Source of the DNA: Massariosphaeria phaeospora
Lineage: Eukaryota > Ascomycota > Dothideomycetes > Pleosporales
Length of the DNA: 64,000 nt
Direction of reading: 5' to 3'
Assembly (NCBI GenBank): GCA_011032825.1
Contig: JAADJZ010000005.1
Span: 501,001-565,000 of the forward strand
The position numbers and the translations under genes are program-made. Under the pieces are notes generated by a model. It was not told where the DNA came from, made no database searches, and worked only from the letters and a program-made list of their open reading frames with translations. This document shows positions 12,101-23,900 of the stretch, piece by piece (the stretch's first letter is position 1; each line of letters starts with the position of its first letter).

Positions 12101-14023
12101 TTTTTCGGCTGATACCATTAATGCTGCATTTCTTGAGCGCCGCACCTCGCTACTGAGGAGCTTTTTTTCATCCAGTGTAGTGAGCAAGAATCCCTTTTCT
12201 GCTAGTCGTAGAATTGAACCGTAGTGGTACCACTGCAATAGTACAACCTTATTTCTGCTGACGGTTTTCCTGAAGGGCGGTAGTTTTGGATGAGGGACTT
12301 CGCGGTATCGAATCTTCAGATCGATCCAAAAGTGAGGAGGGAGGATTTTGGCTAAATACCAGAGGGTGATTGCAATATAGTAAATGCTGGAATTATCCGC
12401 CGTAGTGCGTGTGCTTAAAGTGGCATTGTTTTGTCCGGCATCGTCAGGGACAGGTGAGGTTGTTCGATCATGGAGGAGCAGATTTACTATTCCTGGCATT
12501 GCGTCCGCAATACGAGACATCGTTTTTTCAGCAATACAACACATCGCCTCCGTCTCAGACGTATGGTCTGTCTTCTCGCTTCCCTGGGAATTAACCAATC
12601 GCTCTAGGAACAGATATAGTTTGACGAGAAAACGGACTTTCCAGCTACAGCCTCGTGTCAGATTCGTAACAGCATCTTATAATTATGCCTCGAACGAGTA
12701 CTTACAAGAGAGACTTGTAGTCCATGACTGGATGAGCAAAGAGATGACTGACGAGCGCCGAAGAGTTGGTTGAGGTAGGTACAATGTTAACCTGCAGTAT
12801 TTCTTCGAGGCAGCGCCCAATCAAATGGATTTCTGGTAGCTGAGATATGGCCTCAAACTTGAGATACTGCTTGAGAAAGATTGTCTCCCACATCAAGCCT
12901 GTCGAGTATGTCGTGTGATCCACACCAGCGCCAACGAACTTACGTACTTCCCGGGATGTGGGAAGCGAATCCGGATCTAGAGGCCACGATTCATCATAGG
13001 AATCAGCATCGAACAAACGGAAAGTGGCTAAGAAGGTTATACTGCAGATATCCGATTGTGTTGGTAATGAAGGAAACGCGTTGTACGCAGGCGAGGAACC
13101 CGGTTTCGTTCCATTGTCGACTTCTGACTTCGATGGTGTTAGGTCAAGCAACTCGTAGTGTCCTCCATTTCGATCGGGCTGAAATTGATAAACGCTTGCT
13201 TCTAGTCCTATGCTGCGATGCTTGTTCCAGACTCGGGTATAAGTGGTCCGATTATGGTGTTTCGCCTTTGGGCGCTGGCCAGAGACATTTGGTTCTGGTT
13301 CTTCTGCTGACTCGAACGTCCTGAAATTCAATGGTCCACCTACAGTAAGCACAAGTGGCGAAATAAGGGGTGATCGATCTGCACCAAGGACCAGATCTGG
13401 CTGAATATCTGCCTCAGAATCGGAGTCAGACCCAGAATTGAAACCACATCCTTGTTCAATGCGCAAAACTTGATAGAGTATACCACCCTTGACAAATGTA
13501 AAGATTGCGCATGTATCTTTCTCCTCGTCCATTGTCTGGTCTTCATTTGCCTGGAGCGAATATTCGTGGAACGGCCACCGGTAGTTAAAACATCCTCTGT
13601 CTAGCATCTTTCCTAGGCGGAAGCTTGAGTCGCTCGTATTTGCCGAAAGTTCAAGGCCAAAAGTGCATGGCCCTCCGGATTCGCGTTGCCCTCGCGCTAA
13701 ACTTGCATGAAGTGTCGCAGAGAAGTCCCCTCTTGCGAAGATGATGCCATGCTTTTTTGACCTTGCAGACATCTGTAATAGCTCACCACCATAGTTGCAG
13801 CTTCCTGAGTACCCATCACAGCCAAAATCGAAGGCACTGGAAGGCAAGTGTGAAAAAGCGGAGTAACTGATATAGGCGGAGCCTGAAATGAAAGTCAGAC
13901 CTAAGTTCTAGAACTCAATGTGCAATAGGGAAGAAGTGCAATCGATGCATTATTACCTCGGTGACCACGGCTCAGCCAGGTGAAGTTATGGTCAACATCT
14001 GCAGCGGTTTGTGATGTTTCCAT
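9172..14023 (-). CDS. Large CorA-like (Mg2+ transporter superfamily) membrane protein; last splice acceptor damaged
   Basis: Exons from the start: 14023-13957, 13882-12706, 12644-11090, 10734-10703, 10651-10048, 9994-9827, 9775-9635, 9584-9474 and 9426-9172. All phases close to 1369 residues. The N-terminal 1100 residues are soluble and not recognised. The C-terminal part has a helical stretch (WSLESLYKLQWSLRES, then LERDIDLNSRYKDA) and two membrane segments, TYVTMVYLPMGLMAALFAIP and GWFLGGIALMVSATLAAATV. This is the layout of the fungal CorA-like family, in which the classical GMN loop is absent, so ion transport is not assured. The intron 10735-11089 is 355 nt because it contains a dispersed repeat. 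The last intron (9427-9473) begins GTACGT and has a CTAAC branch site but ends in GG instead of AG, so correct splicing is doubtful. Exon 10703-10734 is only 32 nt. Confidence 0.62.
10795..10985. repeat. Dispersed MITE-like repeat, copy 3, inside an intron
   Basis: Opposite orientation to the 6.7-7.0 kb pair: the core runs TACAAGCCCTAC to GGGCTTGTA around CTAGTATGCTAGATATAA. The flank CTGTCGAGGGGATCGCC matches the CTGTCAAGAGGATTGCCC segments of the copies at 31.6 and 34.1 kb. It sits wholly within the 355-nt intron of the CorA-like gene, whose splice signals lie outside it. A run of ten G borders it at 10980-10989. Confidence 0.75.
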
Positions 14024-14950
14024 TTCAGCTAAGAGCGAGGCGGTAGAATCGGAAAGCAGGGAACGCCGGCCTTTGGATCAATCAGTGCATAAAACGCGAC
14101 ACCTCCGTCTTCATAGCTTGCGAAGCTGGTCAGCTAAGTACTTCGGATCAGTCAATTACCAATTGTCGGGGCCGGCCAAAAATCGTTTGCGTGGATTCGT
14201 CTGTGCTCGTTGTGCTCATTGGCCAAAAGAAGGACGGCAAGGAACGCTTGATCTTTCCTAATCCGGCTGTGACGGACGCGTCTGGCATTCTAACTGAGAT
14301 TTCGCAGCCTTGTGGTCGGCGACCTTAATTTGAAATTTACATGGGTAGTCAATAAGGGCATCTATACTCGGGTGATCCTGGTGCTAGAGTTCATGTTGCT
14401 TGATACACGCATCGTAGCCATAACTCTCAATGGCGGTATCGTGTTTGCGGCTCGCTATTTGACCAGAGACGTCGAGATACTAAGGGTCCTGGTAGAGGAC
14501 GGCTCGGCTCGGATAGGTCTACGAAAAGTGAGCGGCACGTTTGCGTGTTCACTGCAAGCCCAAATGCAGCCACTTCCCGTTCAGTCCAGAAGCCCGCCAG
14601 GGGCCGTCACAGAAGAGGGGAACATGTAGCGATGTTTGCTCGGTAACCAATCAACGAGGTGGTGAGTCTGGAGGTGGTGTTGAAGGTGTTCAGGTGGGTA
14701 GCTGTGAGGTTCTCGTTAGTGGCCCGGAAGATCTCAAATGCCGTGCGCACGAACCATCAATCTGTCGCGTCGCCGTACGTGTTAACCCAGCCACACTCGA
14801 CACTCTGGTATCGTCTCGACTTCTCATCACCCCATCAACATCGAAGACCGTCGATTCAAAGCTCAGGTATAGTGCTATTCCTCGCTTACATGCACATCCG
14901 ACCGTCATCTAGACAACACTACGCTATGCGGCACCCTTTACGTCTTCAAC
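14024..14950. other. Non-coding stretch between CorA-like gene and PKS-NRPS
   Basis: Contains the promoter of the CorA-like gene on one side and the 3' end of the PKS-NRPS on the other. I see no gene or repeat. Open frames here are short and lack protein features. Confidence 0.45.
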
Positions 14951-17900
14951 TCACGCACCCTTCCCCTTCACTAACTTGGGGTATAGAAGGAAGCTCTCAA
15001 TCTCCTCAGTTCTACCCCGTAGGTTGTCTTCAGCCGAACTCAATAGCTCGCCCACCAACTCGCTCATGCCCTCTTTTCGCGCACGCTCCACCCAGTTCAG
15101 CACTGGAATTGCCTCCAATCCAAGGCCACCCTCCGCGTCATCACCGCCTACGAGGGCCCCCATGGGCACCACCATCTCACCAGATTGATACAAGATGCGA
15201 ACTGGGTCCCAAGGGGTTCCGCCGGCACGGACGCTCTCTAGAATACCCCTTGCGACGTTTGCAACGTCGATCAGATCAGCATGGCCACCGTCCCACTTGG
15301 ACTGGTCACGATTCTTTAGAATCGGAACAGCCTTCAATTGGAGCGAGTACTTGAACAGGCTACCCATGAGGTCTGTTGGAGCTACGTCATCACCCATGAT
15401 GCTCGATGGGCGTTGGCAGGTAACTGGAACACCAGTTACCTGGCTTGCTTTCTCCAAGTAGACCTCGCTAGCCCATTTAGATGCCACATACCCATCAGAG
15501 CCATCTGTTGGGGGACGATACGCCGCTACCGAAATCTCGGGATATTCTGGCAGGTTGGAAAGGTGTGCAACACCAGATGTTGAGACATAATGGAAAGGGA
15601 TGCGGCGGGGAATAGCGAGATTGAAGATAGCCTTGGTCGCATCGACGTTGATCGGTCGTAGGGTTCGATAACTTTTTAGGAAGCTGACATCCGCGGAGTT
15701 GTGAATGATGGCATCAGCTTCGTCGAAGATCTCGTGCGCCGCGTGGTGAGAAAGGCCGAATTGTGGTTGTGTCAAGCTCCCGGGATGAACAACTACCTTG
15801 GGAGACGTGAACTCTTCTGGCAAAGCTCTAGTAGCACCATCTCGGACAGCCACGCAGTGGATTTTTTCGATGTTTGCGTCGTCGAGGAGTTGCTTAAGAA
15901 TGGTGCGACCTAAAAACCCAGTTGAGCCCGTTAGAACAATCACTTTTGGATGTGCTCGAGGTGGACACTTCGGATCAGGACCAGCGCTGAGATCATCAGG
16001 GAGAGCTATCTCCGCTTCCCAGTCAATGATCTGAGTGCCCTCCATGGCCTGTGTCCGACTGTCGATCAGCTGCGCCATCTCGCCAAGTGTGCTTTTCTCG
16101 AAGAGCTGCACTAGTGGTATTTTCACTCCAAATCTGTTGTTCATCTCCTTCCCGACTCGCGCCAGCAGCATCGAGTTCCCTCCAATGTGAAAAAAGTCGG
16201 ACTTGTCATTGATGACCTGTACATCAACAACATCCTTGGGTAGGACTTTGCACCAAACGGCCCTCAGTTGACGTTGCGATTCGGAGAGTTCGACGTCGGC
16301 TTGACTAGACTGCGAAGTCCTAGGAAGTGGCAACTCCTGAATGGCTGCCCGGTCCAGTTTGCAATTTTGGGTGACCGGCAGTCTGTTTAGTGGAACGAGG
16401 ACTGTTGGGCACATGTAGTGCGGCAACGGAAGACTCGCGAGGAGTTTTTGCAGGTACGTCTCAGAGTCTTTCGGAGTTTTATCCTTGGCGAATGCAACAT
16501 GAGCAACAAGGAACGGTGGATCCCCCCGAACACTCACGACACCTTCAACCAGGTCTCCTCCCGCAGTTGCAATGATGTTCTTCTCTATATCCTGGAGTTC
16601 CATTCTGACGCCACGAATCTTGACCTGCGTGTCCCCGGATATGCGACCGTCGAGGCTCAATGTGCCGTCTCTCCCTAATCTTCCTTTATCACCAGACCGG
16701 TACATGGTAGTCCATCCTCTGGCAATGAATTCAGAAGAAGCGAAGGGGTTCGGCACGAATCGAGCCTTGGTCAACTCACTGTTGAGATAGCCCTGGGCGA
16801 CTCCCACTCCAGCTAGCATGATCTCCCCTGAGATGCCCACTGGAACAGGTCTCAGATTTTCGTCGACCACATATACAGCGGTATTATGGATGGCCGGTCC
16901 AAGTGGTATCCTTTCGTATTCTTTGCGATAGTCGATTTGTACCATGTTGCAGAAAATGGTCATCTCTGTGGGCCCGTACGCATCCCAATGCTCTAGATCT
17001 TGCTTTTGTAAAGACTTGAAGACATCTAACACGGTCTGCTTGAGTTTCTCGCCTCCAGTAATTGCGGTCAGTATATGAGTTTGCTGAAGAGTTTTGATAT
17101 CCGTGGACTGCATCCACCAGAGGTATTCACTTGGCGTGCCGAAGAGAACGTTTACCTTCTGAGAAACGATCAAGTCGACCAGAGCGACCGGGTCCGCTCT
17201 TTGTGACTGCGATGCAAACACGAGGCATGCGCCAGTCGCGACCCCAAGCAGAGTCTGCAGAACGGACGCGTCGAAACTGAAGGCGCTCTGTTGCATGATT
17301 CGGGAGCCTTGACCGATTCTACATGCCGAGGCCATGTATTCGATGCCATTCGGCAGACCCGCGTGGCCTACCAACACCCCCTTCGGTTTTCCAGATGTCC
17401 CACTCGTATAAAAAATATATGCAGGGGACTGTACTGTAGGGACGCTCTGGATCGTCTTGTCTGTCCTCTTCTTCACGAGAGACGACACATTGATGACAGG
17501 CGGTCCTCGGGGGCCTAGGCTTTGAGTTAGACGTAATGTTGACGTGTGTGCCAAAACAGCGATTGGTTGAGCTTCCTTCGCGACAGCGATAAGTCTTGTG
17601 ACCGGGGTACGCACGTCGAATGGCAGGTATACGGCCCCGATTCTAAGAACTGCTAGGAAGGAAGCTAGCCATTCAAGTCCCGGCTCTTGGCAAACAGCGA
17701 CGACCGATCCAGGATAAATCTTCATATCGAGCAGCTTCGTTGTCAAGGTGTTAATCTTTGAATTAAGTGCTCGATATGAGAATGTGCGGCCCTCATCAAC
17801 TAAGGCGGGCGCATCCGGATGTCGCTCGATGATCTGCTGGACACGGTGCGAAATTGTTTCTGGCCATTCAGACCGAACGATGGGCCCTAAGACGTATGGT

Positions 17901-20900
17901 TAGCTCGGCTCCTGAACACAGTGAAAACGATGCGGAGGTATTTGGAGAGAGAATATCATCTCATTGCTACGGGAAATCCTCATCTAGGCTTTTAAGAGGC
18001 AAACTGACCTGCACCGACTCGAACTGCCTCCTGTACATCCGCCGCACTAATAAGGGAAACGCTATCCACCGTTGCCTCAGGATGCGAGCCGAACTGCTCC
18101 AACAGCCACAGATAACTCTTCAGCAGCACACTAGCGTCATCTGTAGAGTACAGACTCTTCTGTAATTGAAACACGATCTCCGCAGCACCATTTGGCTCAT
18201 CGACGATAGACAGCGTGATATCGTAAGCTGTCTGTCCGATCTCGTAATCCTCTTTACCAACCTTGCAATCAAGCACCTCGGTCTTCTCAGGCATCGGTGG
18301 TTTGTAATCAATGAAGGCCTGGAAAATAGGGCTGTGTTGCATCGATCGCTCAGGTTTCAATTGATCAATCAGTACATCAAACGGAATCCGCGAATGAGCC
18401 AGCGCCTGGCGAACTTTGGACTGGGCCTGCTTCGCAGCCTCGACGAACGTTTGCGCGCCGTCATGCTTGAGACGAAGCGGAAGCAGATTGAGATAGAGCC
18501 CAATGGCTTCGAGCTGAGCGAGCTCGTTGCGGTTGGCATCTGCCATGCCGATCGAAAAGTCATCCACTGAGAGGAACCTGGCCAGCAGTGTCTGGAATGC
18601 TGCCAGGTGGAAATGGAAGGGCGAGATTCTATGCTTCGAGCATGCAGCCTTGATTCGGGTTGCCAGCTGGAGCGGTATCTTTGCCTGCACCTTGCTATGG
18701 CTGTAGCTTGTCTGTGCCTGACGAGTGTGCGCATCAGAGAATGGGAGCAAAGGCAAGACTGCAGGGAAGTCCGCGAACTCCCTCCGCCAATACGAAAGCT
18801 CTGTGTCCATTTTTCCGTCTTCGAATGCTCGTCGTTGCTCAGCTGCGTAGTCGGGATATTGCAGAACATCGGGACTTAGCTGCATTCCGTGGTATGCCTT
18901 ATCGATATCGGTGAGTAGCACCTTCAAGCTGACTACGTCCATATTGATGTGGTGATAACCGATGAGTAGGGTATGGGCGTTGCTGCTTCCCCGAAGCAGT
19001 GTTAATTGCATCAAGTCCCCGTTGGCCAGATCATACTCGTGACTCTTCAGGCGTTCAAACTCCTCCTGAATATCCTCGGCACGCGCTATGTCTCGGTGCT
19101 GAAGGCGAAAGGCAGGGAATTCCAGAACCTCTTGCATTGCCTTTCCGTCGTCAGAGTCATAGAATCGAGTCCGAAGGGCTGAATGGCGCCGAGCTACGGC
19201 TTCCACCGCCCTGGCCAGCTTTTCGAGTTCAATATGACCGTGGAGCTCTAGAGAAAAAGTGATATTGAATGCTATTGGGTCATCCAGCAAGGACCCCAAG
19301 AACCAGAATCTCGTTTGCCCGTACGACATTAGGGCAGTGCGCGCCGTCAAGCTGAGAGAGTCCAGTTGGGTGTTGGGCGTCAACACAAAGTCTTGGTCAC
19401 TGAACTCTTTCGATGAAACAGATGCCGTCGAAGAGTCCTTCGTGCTCGGGCCACCGTTGAGGCGAACGATGGGAACGGCCAGATCTTTGTGCTCCACGTT
19501 CGGAAGCATCTCAGCAGGCAACTTCTCGATAGCGAAGTCGATCATGGCTTCTACAGTCGCACCTCCGAGGATCTTCAGTACAGGCATATCCAGATATAGC
19601 TCCTTCAAAAACCAACTTCGGATTTCAACTGCGATGAGCGAATCGACTCCTAGTTCGTCAGCACCAGAGTCTAGCCCAGGTATGTCTGAAAGTTGGAGAA
19701 TGGACTTGAGTTTTCCGAGGAACGCGTCTTGAATATTTGCGTATGCCTCCATTTCAGTTGTGGCGGATAACAGTCGCATTTTCAGAGCGACCTTTGCGGT
19801 AGATTCTTGTTCTGCGGCACCACTCGCACGTGGATGGATTGTCACATGGCCGAAAATCGGGTTGGTAGTATTCCTGTCCTTGCCGTATTCCATTTCACGA
19901 ATGCCGGAAATGACTTCATGATTCAATGGGTCTTCGCCAATGCCTCGTGGGCTGGCGAGTACTGCCTCGCCGAACACTTGATGGAGGTCTCGTTCTGACA
20001 TTCTTCGGAACCCCATGTCTTCGATTCGGCGGCGCTTTGAGTCATCAACTTCTCTCCACATGTATCCCAGACCCATGACCGCACCGATGGCCATTGCCGA
20101 CCCGGCGAGCCCCTGGATTCGTCGACGATGAACAAGCCCGTTCATGAACGTATTGGCAGCTGTGTAATTCGATTGTCCGTGGTGGCCGAAGACATTGGCT
20201 ACCGATGTGAAGACGATGAAAAAATCAAGGGAATTGTCTTGAAATAATTCATCCAGGTGTACTGTTCCATTTACCTTGGGTCGCAGCACCTTGATCATTG
20301 TCTCCAGTGTCATGTCAGGGACGGAAGAGTCGTGCAATATCATGGCGCCGTTTGCCACACCCGCAATCGGTGGCATTGTGGCGCGAATTCCATCAATGAG
20401 GGCCCTGACCGCGTCACGATCGGTGATGTCACTATATACAATTAGTACATCCACGAAGGAAAATCTCAGGCATCGAGAAATATCCGGAAGACTTACTTCG
20501 CCAGGAGGTGAACCTCTGCACCCTTATCTCGAGCCTTAGTCAGCCAGAGCTCATCCACGACTGGGTTACGACTAGTCAGCACAATGTGCTTCGCACCCTG
20601 ACCCGCCATCCACAGTGCCAGCGATCTCCCAATTTGACCAGTCAACCCGAATAGGATGTATGTCTTGTCGGGTTTGAACGAAACTAAGGAGTCGACGGGT
20701 CCAACCTTAACAGGTACGGTGTCAAAAGCCGTCCAGTCTATGACATGACTCAAGGCCGGATCCTCGATTTTTAAGACCTCCCGGAGGGATGTCACTGACG
20801 CTTCGGCCAATTGCTTCTCCGCGAAGTAGCGGGTGGCGGAATGCAATAGTGCGGATACATTGTCCTGAACTTGAGGTCGCTCGAAGGCCACACTGTTGAG

Positions 20901-23900
20901 CAAGTCGGTGGCATCCGTTGCGAAGCACGAGGGTGGGAGACTCTGCAAAATGCTGCTGCTGAGAGCGTTCTTTCTACCGAAATCGGCAAAGACGGTCACA
21001 TTGGACGGCAATTTCGATCTGATGACGCGCGCCGATGCATGTGGATGGACATACTGTGCTTGGAACGATTTGCTAGCTGCTTTCGATGTTAAAAACATGG
21101 GTTGTACATTCTTCTTTTCTGCATGCTTGATAATGACCTGCGTCAGGTGCTTGGGGGCTTCGTTCATCAGGATCGTACTGCCACTGGGGGTTTGTTCGAC
21201 AAGATACGAGGCGATGAGCTCGAAGCCGACCGTAGCGAGAAAGTCCGCTTTGTTTCCTGGAAATCTCGGTACAGATACCGTCCACTTGTTTGGTACACTC
21301 ACTTGGGAGGCGAGGGTGGGAGAAAGAGCGATGATCTCCTCGTCATTGTTACTCAGAGTGCCGCTTATAACAAACAGGCGCTGGCCTGATGAAACGCGAA
21401 CCGCAGGCAATGAGTAGTTGACGCGAACAGTCACTGCCCCATTAGTGACGAGGTCCTTTTGTTCAATTTCAGACAACTCGACAGTGCTAGATCCACTCGC
21501 GGTCAACAGGACGTTTGAATGGACCGGATCCACTTCTTTCAAAACATGGCGCCTATTCGAGTTGAAGCGATCGTTCTGCTCTTTTACACCGTAAAGGCGT
21601 GGAATTTTCAAGATCCCATTCTCCAAGGCTAGTTCCGGCTCAGTCGACCAAAGCATTTTGGTGCTAGAGTCGTCCTTCTCCCATGATTCGGTTACCTCTA
21701 ATCGTAATACTGTCTCGGCTAGGAAATTCGATTTCGCATCCTCATTTGCGCCTAAGTCGAGCAATTGCAGGCGTAGATGAGGCATTTCCATTACCAAGGA
21801 GCGGGCAAAACCGGTCATCGCAGTAGCGTAGGGGTCTGCACCTCGAGCGCCCTTGGTGATCCAGACGGCGTTGCGAGAGCGCTCGAAGAGGCCACTAAGC
21901 CCCTTCAGTTTGGCATCCGTCAAATCCTTGAAGTACGGAGTGTCAAGATCCATGAAACTGAGGACCGATGCTGATTCGGCAACAAGTGAGTCGTTATACT
22001 CTTCAACCGAGTGGATACGAATGACCTTCTGGTACCATGGCTGGAGGGTTTCTTCGAGTTCATCCCCAAGCTTTTGTGTGGCTTCGGAGGCACCGCCGAT
22101 CATAACCAGCTCCTGGAGTTTGTACTCGGGCGGATAAGAAAGCGGGCGATCCGTCAATTGGACTTGTTCATCGGTCGCCCGAGCCACGATGATGGCGTAA
22201 GGCCAGGGTATCGGATCGGTCGCCGGTGTAAGGGCCTCAATCCCGGTGTATCCCGTCTTCTTCAACTTTTGGTCCCATCGCTCAGCGGGCACGCAAGGAT
22301 TCATCGGTCGACCATCCTTAGCACCAAGCCACCAGCCGGGCAAAGCGCTCATCGCGAAGCCAGTACGGAAAGAAATCGTGTTAGTAATCTCCATCAATAG
22401 GAGGTATCCTCCCGGTTTCAACAAACGGCGAACGTTCGTCAATGTGGCTTCGAGGCTTTCGGTAGCGTGCAAGACTAGGGAGCATACTATTAGATCATAA
22501 GAATGCTCCTGAAAGCCCTGGTCGAGGGGATCCTTTTCCACATCGAGCGTCTTAAACACCATTCGGTCACGAGTTTTGCGGAAGACTTCGCGTGCCGTGT
22601 CAAAAAACCCACTCGAGATGTCGGTGTAGGTGTACGAGGCGAACGCGTTCCCGAGGTCTTTGATGATCGTTTTGGTCACGCCTCCGGTACCAGCCCCTAT
22701 CTCGAGAATGTTCATGTTGGCATGTCGGTGGGCCACCTGCTGAACTGCATTATTGAGGAATTCCGTGTACGTGTCGAGACCTAAGCCTTCTCGGTAGAAC
22801 TCGTTGAGGACGTTGTCGTGCAACATGTGTTCCAAAATCATAGTTTCTCCACGGATAGCTGCTACTAAATTTTCGCCGACTGCTTTGATGAGCCTGAGCT
22901 CGATATTTCCAGGCCGTTTCGTTAATTCGACGTCTATTTGAGCCCGAGTGTCATCTTTCCACGCAGGATCACAACCCGGTTGCTTGCCACTCTCGATAGC
23001 AGAGACGACCTCGTTGCCAAATATTCTGAATTGTCTGAAGTGCGACTCTGCCTTGGCCCAATCTTCTTCCGTAGTGTCTTCCAACACTGCTTTGAGGTAG
23101 AGATACGCCACCCGATCAATGGATTCACCCATCGCGTAGTGTTCTGGAGTGGCGTGTATGCCTCGCGTAATCAATTCGCCATGCGGGCTGGCTACATCCC
23201 ATTTGAAATTGAAGAAGAGACGTGCGTCCATCTCCGGCGACGCAGCTGTGAATGGCACTATTTCAACGCCCTCAAGCTGCATGACTGCTTCAGAGGCGTC
23301 GGGCCCATAGATGGAAACGTCGCCGGCGACTTTCGAGCTGTTGACGTCGCTCGCCAAGTACGAATCCACAGAAAGCAGTTGCCCGCGGCAGGCATCGGAC
23401 GCCAGCAGAGTCGGATTCAACTGGAAGCGTGTAATTTTCGTGGGCACGTGGAGAGACCACAGTCGGTTGTCGCCAGGCCAGCTGAACGCAAGTATGACAG
23501 CCTGGATCGCACAATCCAGGGTTGCCGGATGAACTAGCAGATCAATATCCTGTGGCTGTATGATATTCCCCGTCCCAGAGTCCGTAGCTCGCTTCATAGC
23601 TTGGAGCGCTTTGAAGGAACCCGAGTATTCATAACCAAGAGAAGTCAGCGAGGTATAGAAGTGCTCGGAGTCGACATCGACGGCATCAATCAAAGGAGTG
23701 GCTCTTCCTGGCAGGAGGTTCTGTTCAACCTCGCCGAAATGGAGAGTCAAACTCCCCGAAAAGAAGGTCACCAATTCGTTGTTCTGCTGATTGGTAGTGC
23801 CTTCGAGGACAAAAGTGGCGTGCAGAACTTCGTCTGTACTCGCTTCACGATCGATGGTCAGCATAAACAAGACTTCTGCGGTGGCCTCATCGCTCTCAAA

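Noticed and set aside
20432..20496. A split of the PKS-NRPS into separate PKS and NRPS genes at frame breaks (also 17887-18008 and 26282-26343)
   Set aside because: All three breaks are phase-correct GT-AG introns within conserved sequence, so it is one gene.
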